A DNA stretch of 64,000 bases from CAVOAK01 sp965217615. Lineage in GTDB: Bacteria; Pseudomonadota; Alphaproteobacteria; UBA8366; CAVOAK01. The position numbers and the translations under genes are program-made. The notes under the pieces were generated by a model. The model saw nothing but the letters and a program-made list of their open reading frames with translations, was not told the DNA's origin and made no database searches. This document shows positions 1 through 9,653 of the stretch, piece by piece. Position 1 is the first letter of the stretch; every line of letters starts with the position of its first letter. Location of the stretch: assembly GCA_965217615.1 (NCBI GenBank), contig CBDCIT010000047.1, positions 62,001-126,000 on the forward strand. The letters run 5' to 3'.

Positions 1-61
1 CGCGCTGTTCCAGCGCGCTGGTGGATCGAGGAAAAACGAACCAGCCATGCACGATCATTGA

Positions 62-1084
62 ATGAACCGGAAACGGTCTATGCCATCGATGCCTTCTTCA
101 AATCCCACTGCACGATTCCCAACGATCGATGATGTCCGCGACGCTGCGACCAGGATTCACGGCAAAGCAATACGGACGCCGCTTTTAGAGTCGCCCGAGG
201 TTAATGCACGTATCGGTAGTCGCGTACTCGTCAAGGCTGAGCCATTACAACGTACTGGCTCGTTTAAGTTTCGCGGTGCCTACAACAAGCTCAGTCGTCT
301 TTCGCCAGACGAGCTTGCCGCCGGCGTGGTCACCGACTCGTCCGGCAATCATGCCCAAGGTATCGCGGCCGTAGCTCAATTGCTGGGAGCTCCCGCGACG
401 ATCATCATGCCGAGCAGCGCGCCCCAAAACAAAGTCGAAAAAACAAGGGCCTACGGCGCTGAAATAGTCTCCTACGAACGCGGCAGCTTGGACGCCGAAG
501 TACTGACCAAACAAACTGCCAAGGATCTGGGAGCGACCCTGATACTGTCCTTTGACGATCCATACATCATGGCCGGACACGGAACAGTCGGTCTGGAGAT
601 TGCCGAACAGGCGAAGGAAGCTGGCGCCGCACTCGATGCAGTCCTGGTGCCGTGCGGCGGCGGCGGCCTGTCATCCGGGGTCGGGCTTGCAATTGCGGCA
701 ACAAGCCCGGAGACCGAGGCCTATGCCGTGGAGCCCGCCGGCTTCGAGTGTATGACCCGCTCGCTCGCGGCAGGCGAACCGATGGATGTCCCCGCAGGCG
801 CGAACTCCATCTGCGATGCCATACTGGGAATACGCACCCGCCGCTATACATTTGCCATGTGCCAGAAGCTTCTCGCAGGCGGTGTCACCGCGGACGACGA
901 TGCGGTCCGGCTGGCGATGAACGTCGCATTTCGCGAATTTAAGCTGGTCGTCGAACCGGGCGGGAGTATTGCTTTGGCTGCCGCGCTCGAGCAGAAAATA
1001 CCCGTCGAGGGTCGCACCATTGCGGTCGTTTGCTCTGGCGGCAATGTTGATAATTCGGTGTTTGCCCGCGCAATTGGCTCATAG
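62..1084 (+). CDS. Threonine/serine dehydratase, PLP-dependent (fold type II)
   Basis: This 340-residue protein belongs to the tryptophan-synthase-beta-like (fold type II) PLP enzymes, which deaminate L-threonine or L-serine to the 2-oxo acid plus ammonia; close relatives racemise serine. The motif SFKFRGAYNK lies at about residues 67-76, with Lys69 as the expected Schiff-base lysine. A CGGGGLSSG phosphate-binding loop follows near residue 200 and SGGN near the C-terminus. There is no C-terminal ACT regulatory domain, so it resembles the short catabolic type rather than IlvA. The start overlaps an upstream stop (TGAATG) and has no obvious ribosome site, so ATG 80 or 89 are alternatives. It converges on the next gene with a 6-base gap. 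Dehydratase versus racemase activity is not resolved. Confidence 0.88.
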   Translation: MNRKRSMPSMPSSNPTARFPTIDDVRDAATRIHGKAIRTPLLESPEVNARIGSRVLVKAEPLQRTGSFKFRGAYNKLSRLSPDELAAGVVTDSSGNHAQGIAAVAQLLGAPATIIMPSSAPQNKVEKTRAYGAEIVSYERGSLDAEVLTKQTAKDLGATLILSFDDPYIMAGHGTVGLEIAEQAKEAGAALDAVLVPCGGGGLSSGVGLAIAATSPETEAYAVEPAGFECMTRSLAAGEPMDVPAGANSICDAILGIRTRRYTFAMCQKLLAGGVTADDDAVRLAMNVAFREFKLVVEPGGSIALAAALEQKIPVEGRTIAVVCSGGNVDNSVFARAIGS

Positions 1085-1090
1085 CCAGCC

Positions 1091-1906
1091 TCACAGAACT
1101 TTGTGCTGCGCCACTGGGATGCGCTCGCGCACTAAGGCCAGATAGTCGAGGTCGAGGCGCGCCGTCACAAAACCGACAGTGTCCTGCGCCCGGGCGATGA
1201 CATGTCCCCAGGGATCAACGATGAGCGAATGGCCATAGGTCGCGCGTGTGCCATTGGCATGCGTGCCGCATTGCGCGGCTGCAAGGACATAGGTCTCGGT
1301 CTCGATCGCTCGCGCCCGCAAGAGAACTTCCCAATGGTCCTTGCCTGTCTGCAGGGTGAAGGCCGCGGGTACCGTAATCACGGACACACCTTGCTTTGCC
1401 AGCGCCTGGTAAAGCTCGGGAAAGCGTACGTCGTAGCAGATCGTGCAGCCGACTTTGGCACCGTTTGCACCATATGTGACGATCTCGTCGCCGCGGGTAT
1501 ATGTGGCCGACTCCCGATACTCCTTACCATCCGGGGTTGTGATGTCGAACATATGGATCTTGCGATAGCGCGCGATCTCGTTGCCATCTGGGTTGAACAC
1601 GACAGTGGTGTTGAAGAGAGAATTGCCGGCCGTTTCGATCAGGCTGCCGCCATGGACATAGATGCCGTGCGTTGCCGCCAGATCTTGAAGCAGAGTGTAA
1701 GCTTCGCCGCCCGGCAGTTCCTCCGCGGCGACCCGCTTGGCCTCCTGCCCCTCGCCGAGAAATACAAACATTTCCGGCAGCACCACCAAGTTTGGGTGAT
1801 CTTCGCTCACCGCTTCATCGACTAGTTGCTTGGCTTGGCTCAGATTGGCTGCCTTGTCGTCCTGCGAATTCATTTGGATGAGCGAGACTTTCATGGCGCG
1901 ATCCAT
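1091..1906 (-). CDS. Carbon-nitrogen hydrolase (nitrilase superfamily, Nit/omega-amidase-like)
   Basis: This 271-residue protein has the full nitrilase-superfamily Glu-Lys-Cys triad: Glu45 in VVLPEMF, Lys in RYRKIHMFD (about 116) and Cys in GCTICYDVRFPE (about 155). Length and motifs match the Nit1/Nit2 branch, whose members hydrolyse amides such as deaminated glutathione or 2-oxoglutaramate in the cytoplasm. A second in-frame ATG four codons in (1894) gives the more typical MKVSLIQ start. It reads toward the dehydratase gene. The substrate cannot be assigned from sequence. Confidence 0.85.
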   Translation of the reverse strand: MDRAMKVSLIQMNSQDDKAANLSQAKQLVDEAVSEDHPNLVVLPEMFVFLGEGQEAKRVAAEELPGGEAYTLLQDLAATHGIYVHGGSLIETAGNSLFNTTVVFNPDGNEIARYRKIHMFDITTPDGKEYRESATYTRGDEIVTYGANGAKVGCTICYDVRFPELYQALAKQGVSVITVPAAFTLQTGKDHWEVLLRARAIETETYVLAAAQCGTHANGTRATYGHSLIVDPWGHVIARAQDTVGFVTARLDLDYLALVRERIPVAQHKVL

Positions 1907-2072
1907 GCTGTTTCACTGGTCTGCGGCATCGCAGAAGTGCTCAATCAACGTCGAATCACTCTGATGTGGATGCGTGCAGAGGTCAAGCTGAGCGTATGTT
2001 GTGGCTTCCATGTCAGCCTGCCTGGCGCAGGCAGACGGCAGACGCAGCATGTTCAGCTCGTCGGATTGGCGC

Positions 2073-3950
2073 TCACGTCGAGACGTGGACAAGTTCGTCG
2101 GGAATGTCGTCGAAAGAAGCGTAGTTGAGCGAGTAAAGACGTGCGTAGAGGCCGCCCTGCTGCATAAGCTCCGGGTGGGTTCCGGTCTCGATGATCCTGC
2201 CGTTCTGCAAGACGATAATGCGATCGGCGCCGCGGATCGTTGCCAAGCGGTGGGCGATGACCAGCCCCGTCCGGCCATCGAGCAGTCTTGCAAGGGCGGT
2301 CTGGATCTGCATTTCGGTATAGCTATCGACGTTGGCCGTGGCCTCATCGAGCACCAAAATCTGCGAGTCGGCGACGATCGCGCGGGCGAAACTGATCAGC
2401 TGTCGCTGACCCACCGACAAATTGCCGCCGCGCTGTTCGAGCAAGCTCTCGTAGCCCAGGGGTAGTTTCACGATGAAATCGTGTGCGCCCACGGCCTTAG
2501 CCGCCGCCTCGACTTCCTCGCGTGTCGCCTCGGTCTTTCGATAGCGGATGTTCTCGAAAATGGTGCCGGTGAATAGGAACGGCTCCTGGAGCACCATCGA
2601 GACCTGCCGGCCAAGTGAGTCCTGTGTCACGTCGCGGATATCGTGGCCGCCGATCAGTATTTGGCCTTCCCAAGTTTCATAAAAGCGGTGGGCAAGCGCG
2701 GTCAAGCTGGTCTTTCCCGAGCCCGTCGGGCCGACCAATGCGACAGTTTCGCCAGGGTTAACTCGAAAACTTATGTCATGCAGAATCGGTTGGCCGGGCA
2801 GGTATCCGAAGGTGACGTTCCGGAACTCGATGGAGCCGTCAATCTCCTTTAGCTCGACGGCATTCGGGTCGTCGACGATTTCAACCGGCACGTCGAGTAC
2901 CTCAAAGATGCGTTGGCCCGAGGCCATGGCGCGCTGCATGATCGAATACTGGATGGTCAGCGATCGAATCGGATCGAAGAACCGCTGAATGTAAAACATG
3001 AAGGCGACCATGATGCCTAAATCGAGCTGACCACCCAAGACCAGGTTGCCGCCGATGACGACGACAATAGCCATCGCGCTGCCGCTTAACGTGTCGACAA
3101 TCGGCACCATGACCTGGGCGAGTTTAGAGGAGTGAAGATGCGCCCGCAGGCTCTCGCTGGCCTTATCGTCGAACAGGTCGAAATTGACATGCTCGCGCAA
3201 CATTCCCTGGATCGTCCGCACGCCATGAATGCCCTCGGCCAAAGCACCATTAACGACCGAGGCCAATTCGCGCGCCCGCAGGAACGATCTGCGGGCATAG
3301 GGCAACCAGATGACACGAACGATCAGCAAAGTCGGCACGACCGACAGAGTGAACAGCCCGAGTTTCCAGTCGAGCGTCACAAGGACGATGGTGATGCCGC
3401 TCAGCAGCACGATGTCGCCAATCGCATAGACCGATGTCTCGAGAAACTCCTGCAGCGCGTTGACGTCGCCCTGCAGGCGAGACATCAAACGCCCGACTTC
3501 GGTTTTGTCCATGAAGGACAGCGCGACCTTTTGCAAATGGACGTACATCGCGCGCCGCAGGTCGAAAAGAATGCGTTCGGCGACCCGGCCGACCGTAATT
3601 TGCTGAATCGTGTTGGCGATGTAGTTGGTGAAAATCATGGCGCCAAATGCCAGCACGGCGAGTGCTAGCAGTTCTCGATTCGTGGCATCACTCACTAGCG
3701 CATTGTCAATCGCGAAACGAATGATCAGCGGGATCGACAATTGCGTCAGCGTGAAGACGATCACCGCCACTACCGCGAGATAGAGAAAATGCCGGTAGGG
3801 TCGCACGAAACCAAAGAACAGGTGTATCACCCGGCCGTCGAAGGCGGCTGCAAAGATCGTTTCATCGCGACTGACCTGCGACCCGACCACCGCCCGCGGC
3901 GGGCGCGAACGTGAGATATCGTCTGATCTTTGTGTTGGCTTTATCGGCAT
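2073..3950 (-). CDS. ABC exporter half-transporter, ATPase-competent partner
   Basis: This 625-residue MsbA/MdlB-like protein has an N-terminal six-helix exporter membrane domain (about 45-340) and a C-terminal nucleotide-binding domain. Walker A is GPTGSGKTS, and Walker B is ILVLDEAT with the catalytic glutamate. The signature is the non-canonical LSVGQRQ instead of LSGGQ. It lies 15 bases downstream of a second half-transporter on the same strand. In heterodimeric exporters of the BmrCD/TM287-288 kind, the subunit with the altered signature carries the intact Walker B glutamate, as here. Substrate is unknown; lipid or drug export is typical of the family. Confidence 0.9.
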   Translation of the reverse strand: MPIKPTQRSDDISRSRPPRAVVGSQVSRDETIFAAAFDGRVIHLFFGFVRPYRHFLYLAVVAVIVFTLTQLSIPLIIRFAIDNALVSDATNRELLALAVLAFGAMIFTNYIANTIQQITVGRVAERILFDLRRAMYVHLQKVALSFMDKTEVGRLMSRLQGDVNALQEFLETSVYAIGDIVLLSGITIVLVTLDWKLGLFTLSVVPTLLIVRVIWLPYARRSFLRARELASVVNGALAEGIHGVRTIQGMLREHVNFDLFDDKASESLRAHLHSSKLAQVMVPIVDTLSGSAMAIVVVIGGNLVLGGQLDLGIMVAFMFYIQRFFDPIRSLTIQYSIMQRAMASGQRIFEVLDVPVEIVDDPNAVELKEIDGSIEFRNVTFGYLPGQPILHDISFRVNPGETVALVGPTGSGKTSLTALAHRFYETWEGQILIGGHDIRDVTQDSLGRQVSMVLQEPFLFTGTIFENIRYRKTEATREEVEAAAKAVGAHDFIVKLPLGYESLLEQRGGNLSVGQRQLISFARAIVADSQILVLDEATANVDSYTEMQIQTALARLLDGRTGLVIAHRLATIRGADRIIVLQNGRIIETGTHPELMQQGGLYARLYSLNYASFDDIPDELVHVST

Positions 3951-3965
3951 ATTGTTAGGCGCTCC

Positions 3966-5876
3966 CTAGACGCCCAAATCTTTCGGCTGGCCCGACAAGT
4001 CACTCATTACGCCATGGTCTTCGCCGGGCTTGATTTGTAACTCGTAGAGATCGCGATACTTACCGCCTTGCGCGATCAGCTTGTCGTGGCTTCCGCGCTC
4101 GACGATGCGGCCGTTTTCCAAAAACAAAATCTCATTGGCGTGCATCAGCGAGCTGAGCCGATGAGAAATAATGATGACCGCCTGTTCTTTCGTGACCTCT
4201 CGAATGGAGGTCCGGATGCGTTGCTCGGTTGCCGCGTCTATTGCTGCCGTCGAGTCATCGAAAACCATGATCGCTGGTTTCAGCATGACGCTGCGCGCAA
4301 TCGAAAGCCGTTGACGCTGCCCACCGGAAAGCGAAACGCCACGCTCGCCGACAAGGGTTTCATATCCCGTCGGCAGCCGCCGGACGTGATCGTGCAGTTG
4401 CGCTCCAACAGCCGCAAACTCGATTCTATCGCTGTCTGCCCAGGGGTCTCCGTATGCCACGTTGTTTTCAATCGAGGCGGTGAACAGGAAGGTGTCCTGT
4501 TGAACCACGCCCACGGCCTGGCGCACCGACTCGATTGTTACGTCGCGCAGATCCTGACCGTCGATGGTAATGCGGCCGCTCGCCACGTCGTAATAACGCG
4601 GAATGAGATGGGCGATCGTCGACTTGCCGCTGCCGGGCGGGCCAACGATACCAATTGTATGGCCTGGTTTTGCCGTGAAATTAATACCTGCGAGAACTTT
4701 GCTGTCGGCGAATTCGTTGTCGAATGTAAAACCCACATCCTCGAAACGAAGGACGCCGTCGCTCAACTGCAGCTCCTTGGCGTCGGGCTTGTTTTGAATC
4801 TGTGGCTCTAGGTCAAGAAACTCGAACAAGCGCCCGCCGGATATGGACGCGCGCGCGATCGAGTTGACCATCATTCCCAGTTGCCGCACCGGCATCTGCA
4901 GTATCGCCATGAAGGCCAGAAATTCGGCGAGTTGGCCGACCGTAATATCGCCGACGATAACTTTGAGGCCGCCAAACCATAGCAATAGTCCCATTGCTAT
5001 GAAATATGCGAACGACATGACCGTTGTGTTTCGCATGCGGACTGTGACGCGTTCGTTGGCGGTCTCGAACGCATGGTCGGACATATCGTTGAACTTTGAG
5101 ATTTCGTAGTCCTGCGCGGCGAATGCGCGGACAACGCGAATCCCGCCCAAATTTTCTTCCATGATTCGGGTCAATTCGCCAAGCCGTTCCTGCAGATTGA
5201 GCCAAATCCGCCGGAGCTTCATCCTAGCGATGACTGCGCGCCAGGCGACGAACGGGACAAAACTGAGACTGACCGCTGCCAGGGCGGCATCGGTGCTGAT
5301 GAGTAGATACGAACCAACACCGATAAGAATTGCGAGCAGGATCATTCTGAGGATGCCCGAATCCACGAACATCCTTACGCCCTCAACGTCCAGCATGCCG
5401 CGGGTGATCAGGTCACCGGTATGTACGCTGTCGTGAAAACTGAAGCTGAGCTGCTGGAGTTTGGCGTAATAGGCCAGCCGCAGCTCGTAGCCGATGCTGT
5501 GGCCAATTGCCTCGCCCTCGTAGTTGTGGACCATCGTAAAGAGGCCGCGCAGAACGGCGGCGCCCAAGAGCAGTGCCGCGGCAACGAGCAAAGCGGCCTG
5601 CGCCTCTGCGTCGGTTCCCTGCGCGCCCTCCAGCATACCTTGAGCGTTGTCGACCGCTTTGCCTAGGAACTGAGGAATGAGCAGCTGAAATATAGCCGCC
5701 GTAATGACCGCGGCAACTGCGCTCAGCATGCGCCAACGATATCCGAATGCCATCCGCGCAATGCGCAGCAGCGTATCGACGCTGTGCTCCGCGCCGCTAC
5801 CAAGTGCCTTCGCTTGACCGTACGATTTTGCGCTACGTCCCTCTGAGGGCCGGGCGCTCTCACCTATGGACGTCAC
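3966..5876 (-). CDS. ABC exporter half-transporter, partner with degenerate Walker B
   Basis: This 636-residue ABC exporter subunit has a membrane domain at about 45-340 and a nucleotide-binding domain at about 380-615. Walker A is GPPGSGKST and the signature is the canonical SLSGGQRQR. Walker B reads IMVFDDST, so the catalytic glutamate is replaced by aspartate. This is the first gene of the pair and is co-directional with the following half-transporter. The complementary defects (Asp here, LSVGQ in the partner) predict an asymmetric heterodimer with one working and one degenerate ATP site. The promoter should lie in 5877-6067, next to an IS copy. Confidence 0.9.
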   Translation of the reverse strand: MTSIGESARPSEGRSAKSYGQAKALGSGAEHSVDTLLRIARMAFGYRWRMLSAVAAVITAAIFQLLIPQFLGKAVDNAQGMLEGAQGTDAEAQAALLVAAALLLGAAVLRGLFTMVHNYEGEAIGHSIGYELRLAYYAKLQQLSFSFHDSVHTGDLITRGMLDVEGVRMFVDSGILRMILLAILIGVGSYLLISTDAALAAVSLSFVPFVAWRAVIARMKLRRIWLNLQERLGELTRIMEENLGGIRVVRAFAAQDYEISKFNDMSDHAFETANERVTVRMRNTTVMSFAYFIAMGLLLWFGGLKVIVGDITVGQLAEFLAFMAILQMPVRQLGMMVNSIARASISGGRLFEFLDLEPQIQNKPDAKELQLSDGVLRFEDVGFTFDNEFADSKVLAGINFTAKPGHTIGIVGPPGSGKSTIAHLIPRYYDVASGRITIDGQDLRDVTIESVRQAVGVVQQDTFLFTASIENNVAYGDPWADSDRIEFAAVGAQLHDHVRRLPTGYETLVGERGVSLSGGQRQRLSIARSVMLKPAIMVFDDSTAAIDAATEQRIRTSIREVTKEQAVIIISHRLSSLMHANEILFLENGRIVERGSHDKLIAQGGKYRDLYELQIKPGEDHGVMSDLSGQPKDLGV

Positions 5877-6051
5877 TACACCTCTTGGACTCGAGGTCGG
5901 ACCTTGTTCTTCACGACATCACGCCGGACGCATCCACTGTCTGCGCGGCGCGACATACGCTTACCCGCGATGCCGAAGCGCACCGTACCGGAAATCTTAA
6001 GGTACCGATGGAAAGTTTCCTTAATATGCCACGGATCGTTTGATCGTACTA

Positions 6052-6067
6052 GTTTCTAAATGGCGTG
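6052..6067. repeat. Target-site duplication, left side of IS copy 1
   Basis: The 16 bases abutting the left terminus of the IS recur at 7415-7430 on its right side with one mismatch (T versus G at the sixth base). Sixteen bases is long for a target duplication but typical of IS1202/ISNCY-like elements. Confidence 0.75.
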
Positions 6068-7414
6068 TGTCGCTAACACACGATATGACCGGTCTATGTA
6101 ACAGATGATCTGTCCGGTTTTAGATTTCCTCCAAATCTGGAGGAATCGGATGCGCCGGACGGAGCAGTTGCAGGGACTGAGATTGATGAAGTTCGAGGAT
6201 GTCTACGGACGTTGTTATCGGGGTGATTTGAGCCAGGCCGAGGCCTCGAAGATCCTGGGCATGTCGGAGCGGACGTTCCGGCGCTGGCGGGAGCGCTATG
6301 AGGCCGAGGGTGCCGAGGGTTTGTACGACCGGCGCCTTGGGCGGGTCTCGGCGCGCCGCGCGCCGGTGGACGAGGTGATGCGGGTGCTGGAGCTGTTCGA
6401 GACGCGCTACCCGGACTTCACGGCCAAGCACTTCCACGAGAAGCTGGTCTGCGAGCATGGCTTCGGGCTGAGCTACAACTGGCTTCGCCTGAGCTTGCAG
6501 GCGCACGGCAAGATCAAGCCGGCGCCCAGGCGCGGAGCGCACCGCCGGAAGCGGCCGCGCCGACCGGTGGTGGGGATGCTGCTGCACCAGGACGGCTCGA
6601 GCCACGAGTGGGTTGCGGGCCAGTGGTGGGATCTGATCGTGACCATGGACGATGCGACATCGGAGGTCTATTCGGGCTTCTTCGTTGCCGAGGAGGGCAC
6701 GATGAGCACGTTCCGCGGGCTCGGGAGGTGATCGCCGAAAACGGGCTGTTCTGCTCGCTCTACGCCGATCGGGCCTCGCACTACTGGCACACGCCCGAGG
6801 CAGGCGGCGGTGTGGACAAGGACAACCCGACCCAGATCGGCCGGGCCTTGGCGCAGCTCGGCATCGAGTTGATCGCGGCCTATTCGCCGCAGGCCCGTGG
6901 CCGCTCGGAGCGCATGTTCGGGACCTTGCAGAAGCGCCTGCCCCAGGAGCTGCGCCTCGCCGGGATCGCCACCATGGCCGAGGCCAATCGCTTTCTCGAG
7001 GAGCTCTTCTGGCCGGCGCACAACGCCCGCTTCGCCCGCCCGGCCGCGGACACCGGCTCGGCCTTCGTGGCTTTTGCCGGCACGCTCGAGGACATCCTCT
7101 GCGCCCAGGAGGACCGCGTCGTCGCGGGCGACAACACCGTGCGCTACAAGAACCGCACGCTGCAGATCCCGGCCGATCGCCACCGCCACCACTACGTCAA
7201 GGCGCAGGTCCGGGTGCACGAATATCCCGACGGCCACCTGGCCGTCTTCCACGGACCCAGGTGTCTGGCGCGCTACCGCGCCGACGGCGAAACCATCGAC
7301 GACGACAGGCTCCAGGCCGCGTGACCCGCTTCGACGCGACCGAGCCAAACCACCACAACAGAAGCGGTCAATTCATATGGTACATAAAGCGGTCAACTCA
7401 GTTTGTTATCGACA
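6068..7414 (+). mobile_element. IS1202/ISNCY-type insertion sequence, copy 1
   Basis: The element is 1347 bp and recurs base for base, as far as I can read, at 16876-18222 in the same orientation. Its imperfect terminal inverted repeats both begin TGTCGNTAACA and share a further TGACCG and TATGTA block. The right end carries two copies of an AAGCGGTCAA subterminal repeat. It encodes one DDE transposase broken by a frameshift at about 6720. It separates the ABC exporter promoter from hpnC. The family is inferred from the transposase motifs and the long target duplication; the exact IS name is not known to me. Confidence 0.85.
6150..7324 (+). pseudogene. ISNCY/IS1202-type DDE transposase, frameshifted
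   Basis: The start at 6150 is supported by a GGAGG sequence nine bases upstream. An N-terminal helix-turn-helix (SQAEASKILGMSERTFRRWR) is followed by an RNase H-fold DDE core: first Asp in HQDGSSHEW, second in YADRASHY, and Glu in RGRSERMFG. The reading frame opened at 6150 stops at 6731, and the second half is in the -1 frame. The break lies in ctcgggagg near 6720, where one missing base would restore FRGL-REVI. I see no A-rich slippery heptamer, so a mutation is likelier than programmed frameshifting. The identical lesion is in copy 2. Confidence 0.8.
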
Positions 7415-7430
7415 GTTTCGAAATGGCGTG
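7415..7430. repeat. Target-site duplication, right side of IS copy 1
   Basis: This matches 6052-6067 at 15 of 16 positions. The single mismatch suggests the insertion has been resident long enough to accumulate a substitution. Confidence 0.75.
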
Positions 7431-7543
7431 TGGCGCGTATGGTGGTTGTTTGCAGCCGCGCTGCGAATACCCTAGGTTGATCGCCGCATGAACTCTGCCG
7501 ACAAGTGGCCAGAATTTGGCAGCAGAATCTAGGGTCGCGGACG

Positions 7544-8431
7544 ATGGCGAATGATGGTGCGCCGACCGAGCAAACGGTGAACATCGCCCGGTCGCCGACG
7601 ATAGAGATGCCATCCGGCAAGGACATTGCCTACGAGAACTTCCCCGTGGGTTCTTTGCTGTTGCCACCGCGGTTGCGACCGCACGTCACCAGCTTCTATC
7701 GCTTTGCGCGGGCGGCCGACGATATCGCCGACAATGCGGCACTGACGGCCGAAGAGAAAATTGCGCGCCTTGATCGCTTCGGTGAGGCCCTAGCTGGCCG
7801 CGAGATGAACGATCCCGCGTGTGAGGCGGCCAATCACATGCGAGAAAGCCTCACCGAAACCGGCGTAACGCCACGTCACTGTGCCGATCTACTGGCCGCG
7901 TTCAAGCAGGACGCGACCAAGCTTCGCTACGACGATTGGGACGACTTGATGGCGTATTGTCATCTCTCGGCGGCACCGGTCGGCCGATACCTGCTCGATC
8001 TGCATGGCGGTTCGCGCAATGGCTATGCCGCGGCCGACGCGCTGTGCATGGCATTGCAGGTTATCAATCATCTGCAGGACTGCCGTGAGGATTATCTTAT
8101 CCTCGACCGGGTCTATCTACCGCTTGACTGGATGGACGCAGAGAGCGTTTCCCTCGACGCACTCTCCTCGAGGCGAACAATCCCACCATTGCGCGCCGTG
8201 TTCGACCGCGTGATCGGGGCGACACTTACACTTCTATCGCATGCCACGGCGTTGCCCGGAGGCCTGGCTAGTCGGCGCCTTGCCATGGAGGCTGGTGCAA
8301 CTCTTGCCATTGCCCGGCGTCTCGTTCGATTACTCGAACGAATGGACCCGCTTGCGCAACGCGTCGAGCTCTCGAAATTGGACTTCTTGGCATGTTGCGC
8401 AAAGGGCGTGGTGCAGGGGCTCGTTCGATGA
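7544..8431 (+). CDS. hpnC: Squalene synthase HpnC (hydroxysqualene-forming step)
   Basis: This trans-isoprenyl diphosphate synthase-family protein of 295 residues is counted from ATG 7544; an upstream in-frame ATG at 7505 adds 13 residues without family resemblance. It carries the two aspartate-rich motifs: FYRFARAADDIADN near the N-terminus and LQDCREDYLILDRVYLP near the middle. In the HpnCDE route HpnD makes presqualene diphosphate, HpnC converts it to hydroxysqualene and HpnE reduces that to squalene. It is the first gene of hpnC-hpnB-hpnD-shc-hpnG and starts about 130 bases after IS copy 1, so the IS may have displaced its native promoter. Confidence 0.92.
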   Translation: MANDGAPTEQTVNIARSPTIEMPSGKDIAYENFPVGSLLLPPRLRPHVTSFYRFARAADDIADNAALTAEEKIARLDRFGEALAGREMNDPACEAANHMRESLTETGVTPRHCADLLAAFKQDATKLRYDDWDDLMAYCHLSAAPVGRYLLDLHGGSRNGYAAADALCMALQVINHLQDCREDYLILDRVYLPLDWMDAESVSLDALSSRRTIPPLRAVFDRVIGATLTLLSHATALPGGLASRRLAMEAGATLAIARRLVRLLERMDPLAQRVELSKLDFLACCAKGVVQGLVR

Positions 8432-8453
8432 ATGCGCCAGGGACACCCATGCG

Positions 8454-9620
8454 ATGAATTTCGCATACTTGAGCCTAGCGGCGGCGTCGATTTTGGTTTG
8501 GGTGGGTATGCTGTTTTTCCGTGGCGGATATTGGCGGGCGCGAGAACGGCTTTGCGGGGTGGTGACGGACCGACTGAGATGGCCTGCAGTTGCAGCAATT
8601 ATCCCGGCCCGGAACGAGGCCAAAACGGTTTTCCCTACGATCGAAGCGCTCATGCGGCAGGACTATCCGGGACCGTTCTCGATATCGCTCGTCGACGACG
8701 GCAGTGAAGACGGTACCGCAGAGCTCGCCCGATCGGCGTCAGATGAGTCGAGACCGCTCCGTATTATTTCCGGGACGGAGCTCGCACCAGGCTGGACCGG
8801 TAAGCTGTGGGCGCTCAGCCAAGGTTTGGACGATGCGCGCTCGACACAGCCGGACACAACGTATTTTCTGCTGACTGATGCCGACATCGTCTTCGAACCG
8901 GACCTGCTGCGCCGGCTTGTTGTCAAGGCCGAAGATGAAGAGCTCGATCTCGTTTCGTTGATGGCAATGCTTCACTGTCGGGGATTTTGGGAGCGCCTGT
9001 TGATTCCGGCGTTCGTGTTCTTCTTTCAGATGGTCTATCCGTTTCCCCATGTTAACGATCCGAATCGAACCGACGCTGCTGCGGCTGGCGGCTGCATGCT
9101 CGTGCGCACCACGGCCCTCGACCGTTCGGGTGGCATAGGCGTGATTCGAAATAGATTAATTGACGACTGTGCGCTTGCCGCCGAGATCAAACGAAATGGG
9201 CCAATATGGCTCGGTTTAAGCGGCAGCCTCGAAAGCCATCGCGCATACCACGGGCTGGCCGAGATATGGTCGATGGTTGTGCGCACGGCCTTCGAGCAGC
9301 TCAATCATTCCGCGGCCCGGCTTGTCGCCACCGTGACAGCAATGGCCGTTATTTTCATCGTGCCGCCCATTTCAGCTATCGCTGGACTCACCGCGGGGAA
9401 TGCACCTTTGGCACTCTTGGGCGGCGGCGGTTTGCTGGCAATGGTTTTCGCCTATCGGCCGATGCTTCTCCTATACCGGCAGCCGGTACTGTGGGAGCTG
9501 TCATTGCCCGTTGCCGGACTGCTGTTGACATTGATGACTGTCGATTCAGCCCGGCGTCATTGGGGTGGCCTTGGCGGATGTTGGAAGGGCCGCATTTATC
9601 GGCGGCCAGCGCGCGGCTAG
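8454..9620 (+). CDS. hpnB: Hopene-associated glycosyltransferase HpnB
   Basis: This 388-residue family 2 glycosyltransferase starts at ATG 8454, just after the hpnC stop; the open frame extends further upstream but only through hpnC sequence. An N-terminal membrane helix is followed by the GT2 core, with VDDGSEDGTAELA and LTDADIVFEPD as nucleotide-sugar/metal sites and DDCALAAEIKRNG downstream. At least three hydrophobic segments follow near the C-terminus. Family knowledge places HpnB in hopanoid clusters as a putative membrane glycosyltransferase; its acceptor has not been proven. It lies between hpnC and hpnD. Confidence 0.9.
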   Translation: MNFAYLSLAAASILVWVGMLFFRGGYWRARERLCGVVTDRLRWPAVAAIIPARNEAKTVFPTIEALMRQDYPGPFSISLVDDGSEDGTAELARSASDESRPLRIISGTELAPGWTGKLWALSQGLDDARSTQPDTTYFLLTDADIVFEPDLLRRLVVKAEDEELDLVSLMAMLHCRGFWERLLIPAFVFFFQMVYPFPHVNDPNRTDAAAAGGCMLVRTTALDRSGGIGVIRNRLIDDCALAAEIKRNGPIWLGLSGSLESHRAYHGLAEIWSMVVRTAFEQLNHSAARLVATVTAMAVIFIVPPISAIAGLTAGNAPLALLGGGGLLAMVFAYRPMLLLYRQPVLWELSLPVAGLLLTLMTVDSARRHWGGLGGCWKGRIYRRPARG

Positions 9621-9653
9621 TGCGAATTTGGCGGTTGGCCGGAATCAGGAGCC

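Noticed and set aside
1..61. Tail of an upstream gene
   Set aside because: Two frames are open from the window edge and end near 61-63, but about 20 codons are too few to recognise a product.
6715..6730. Programmed -1 frameshift signal in the IS transposase
   Set aside because: No X-XXY-YYZ heptamer, A-run or obvious downstream pseudoknot is visible; kept only as an alternative in the finding on the shared lesion.
6668..7348. 226-codon antisense open frame inside the IS, repeated in copy 2
   Set aside because: It is antisense to the transposase, Val/Gly/Arg-rich and without recognisable domains; its repetition only reflects duplication of the IS.
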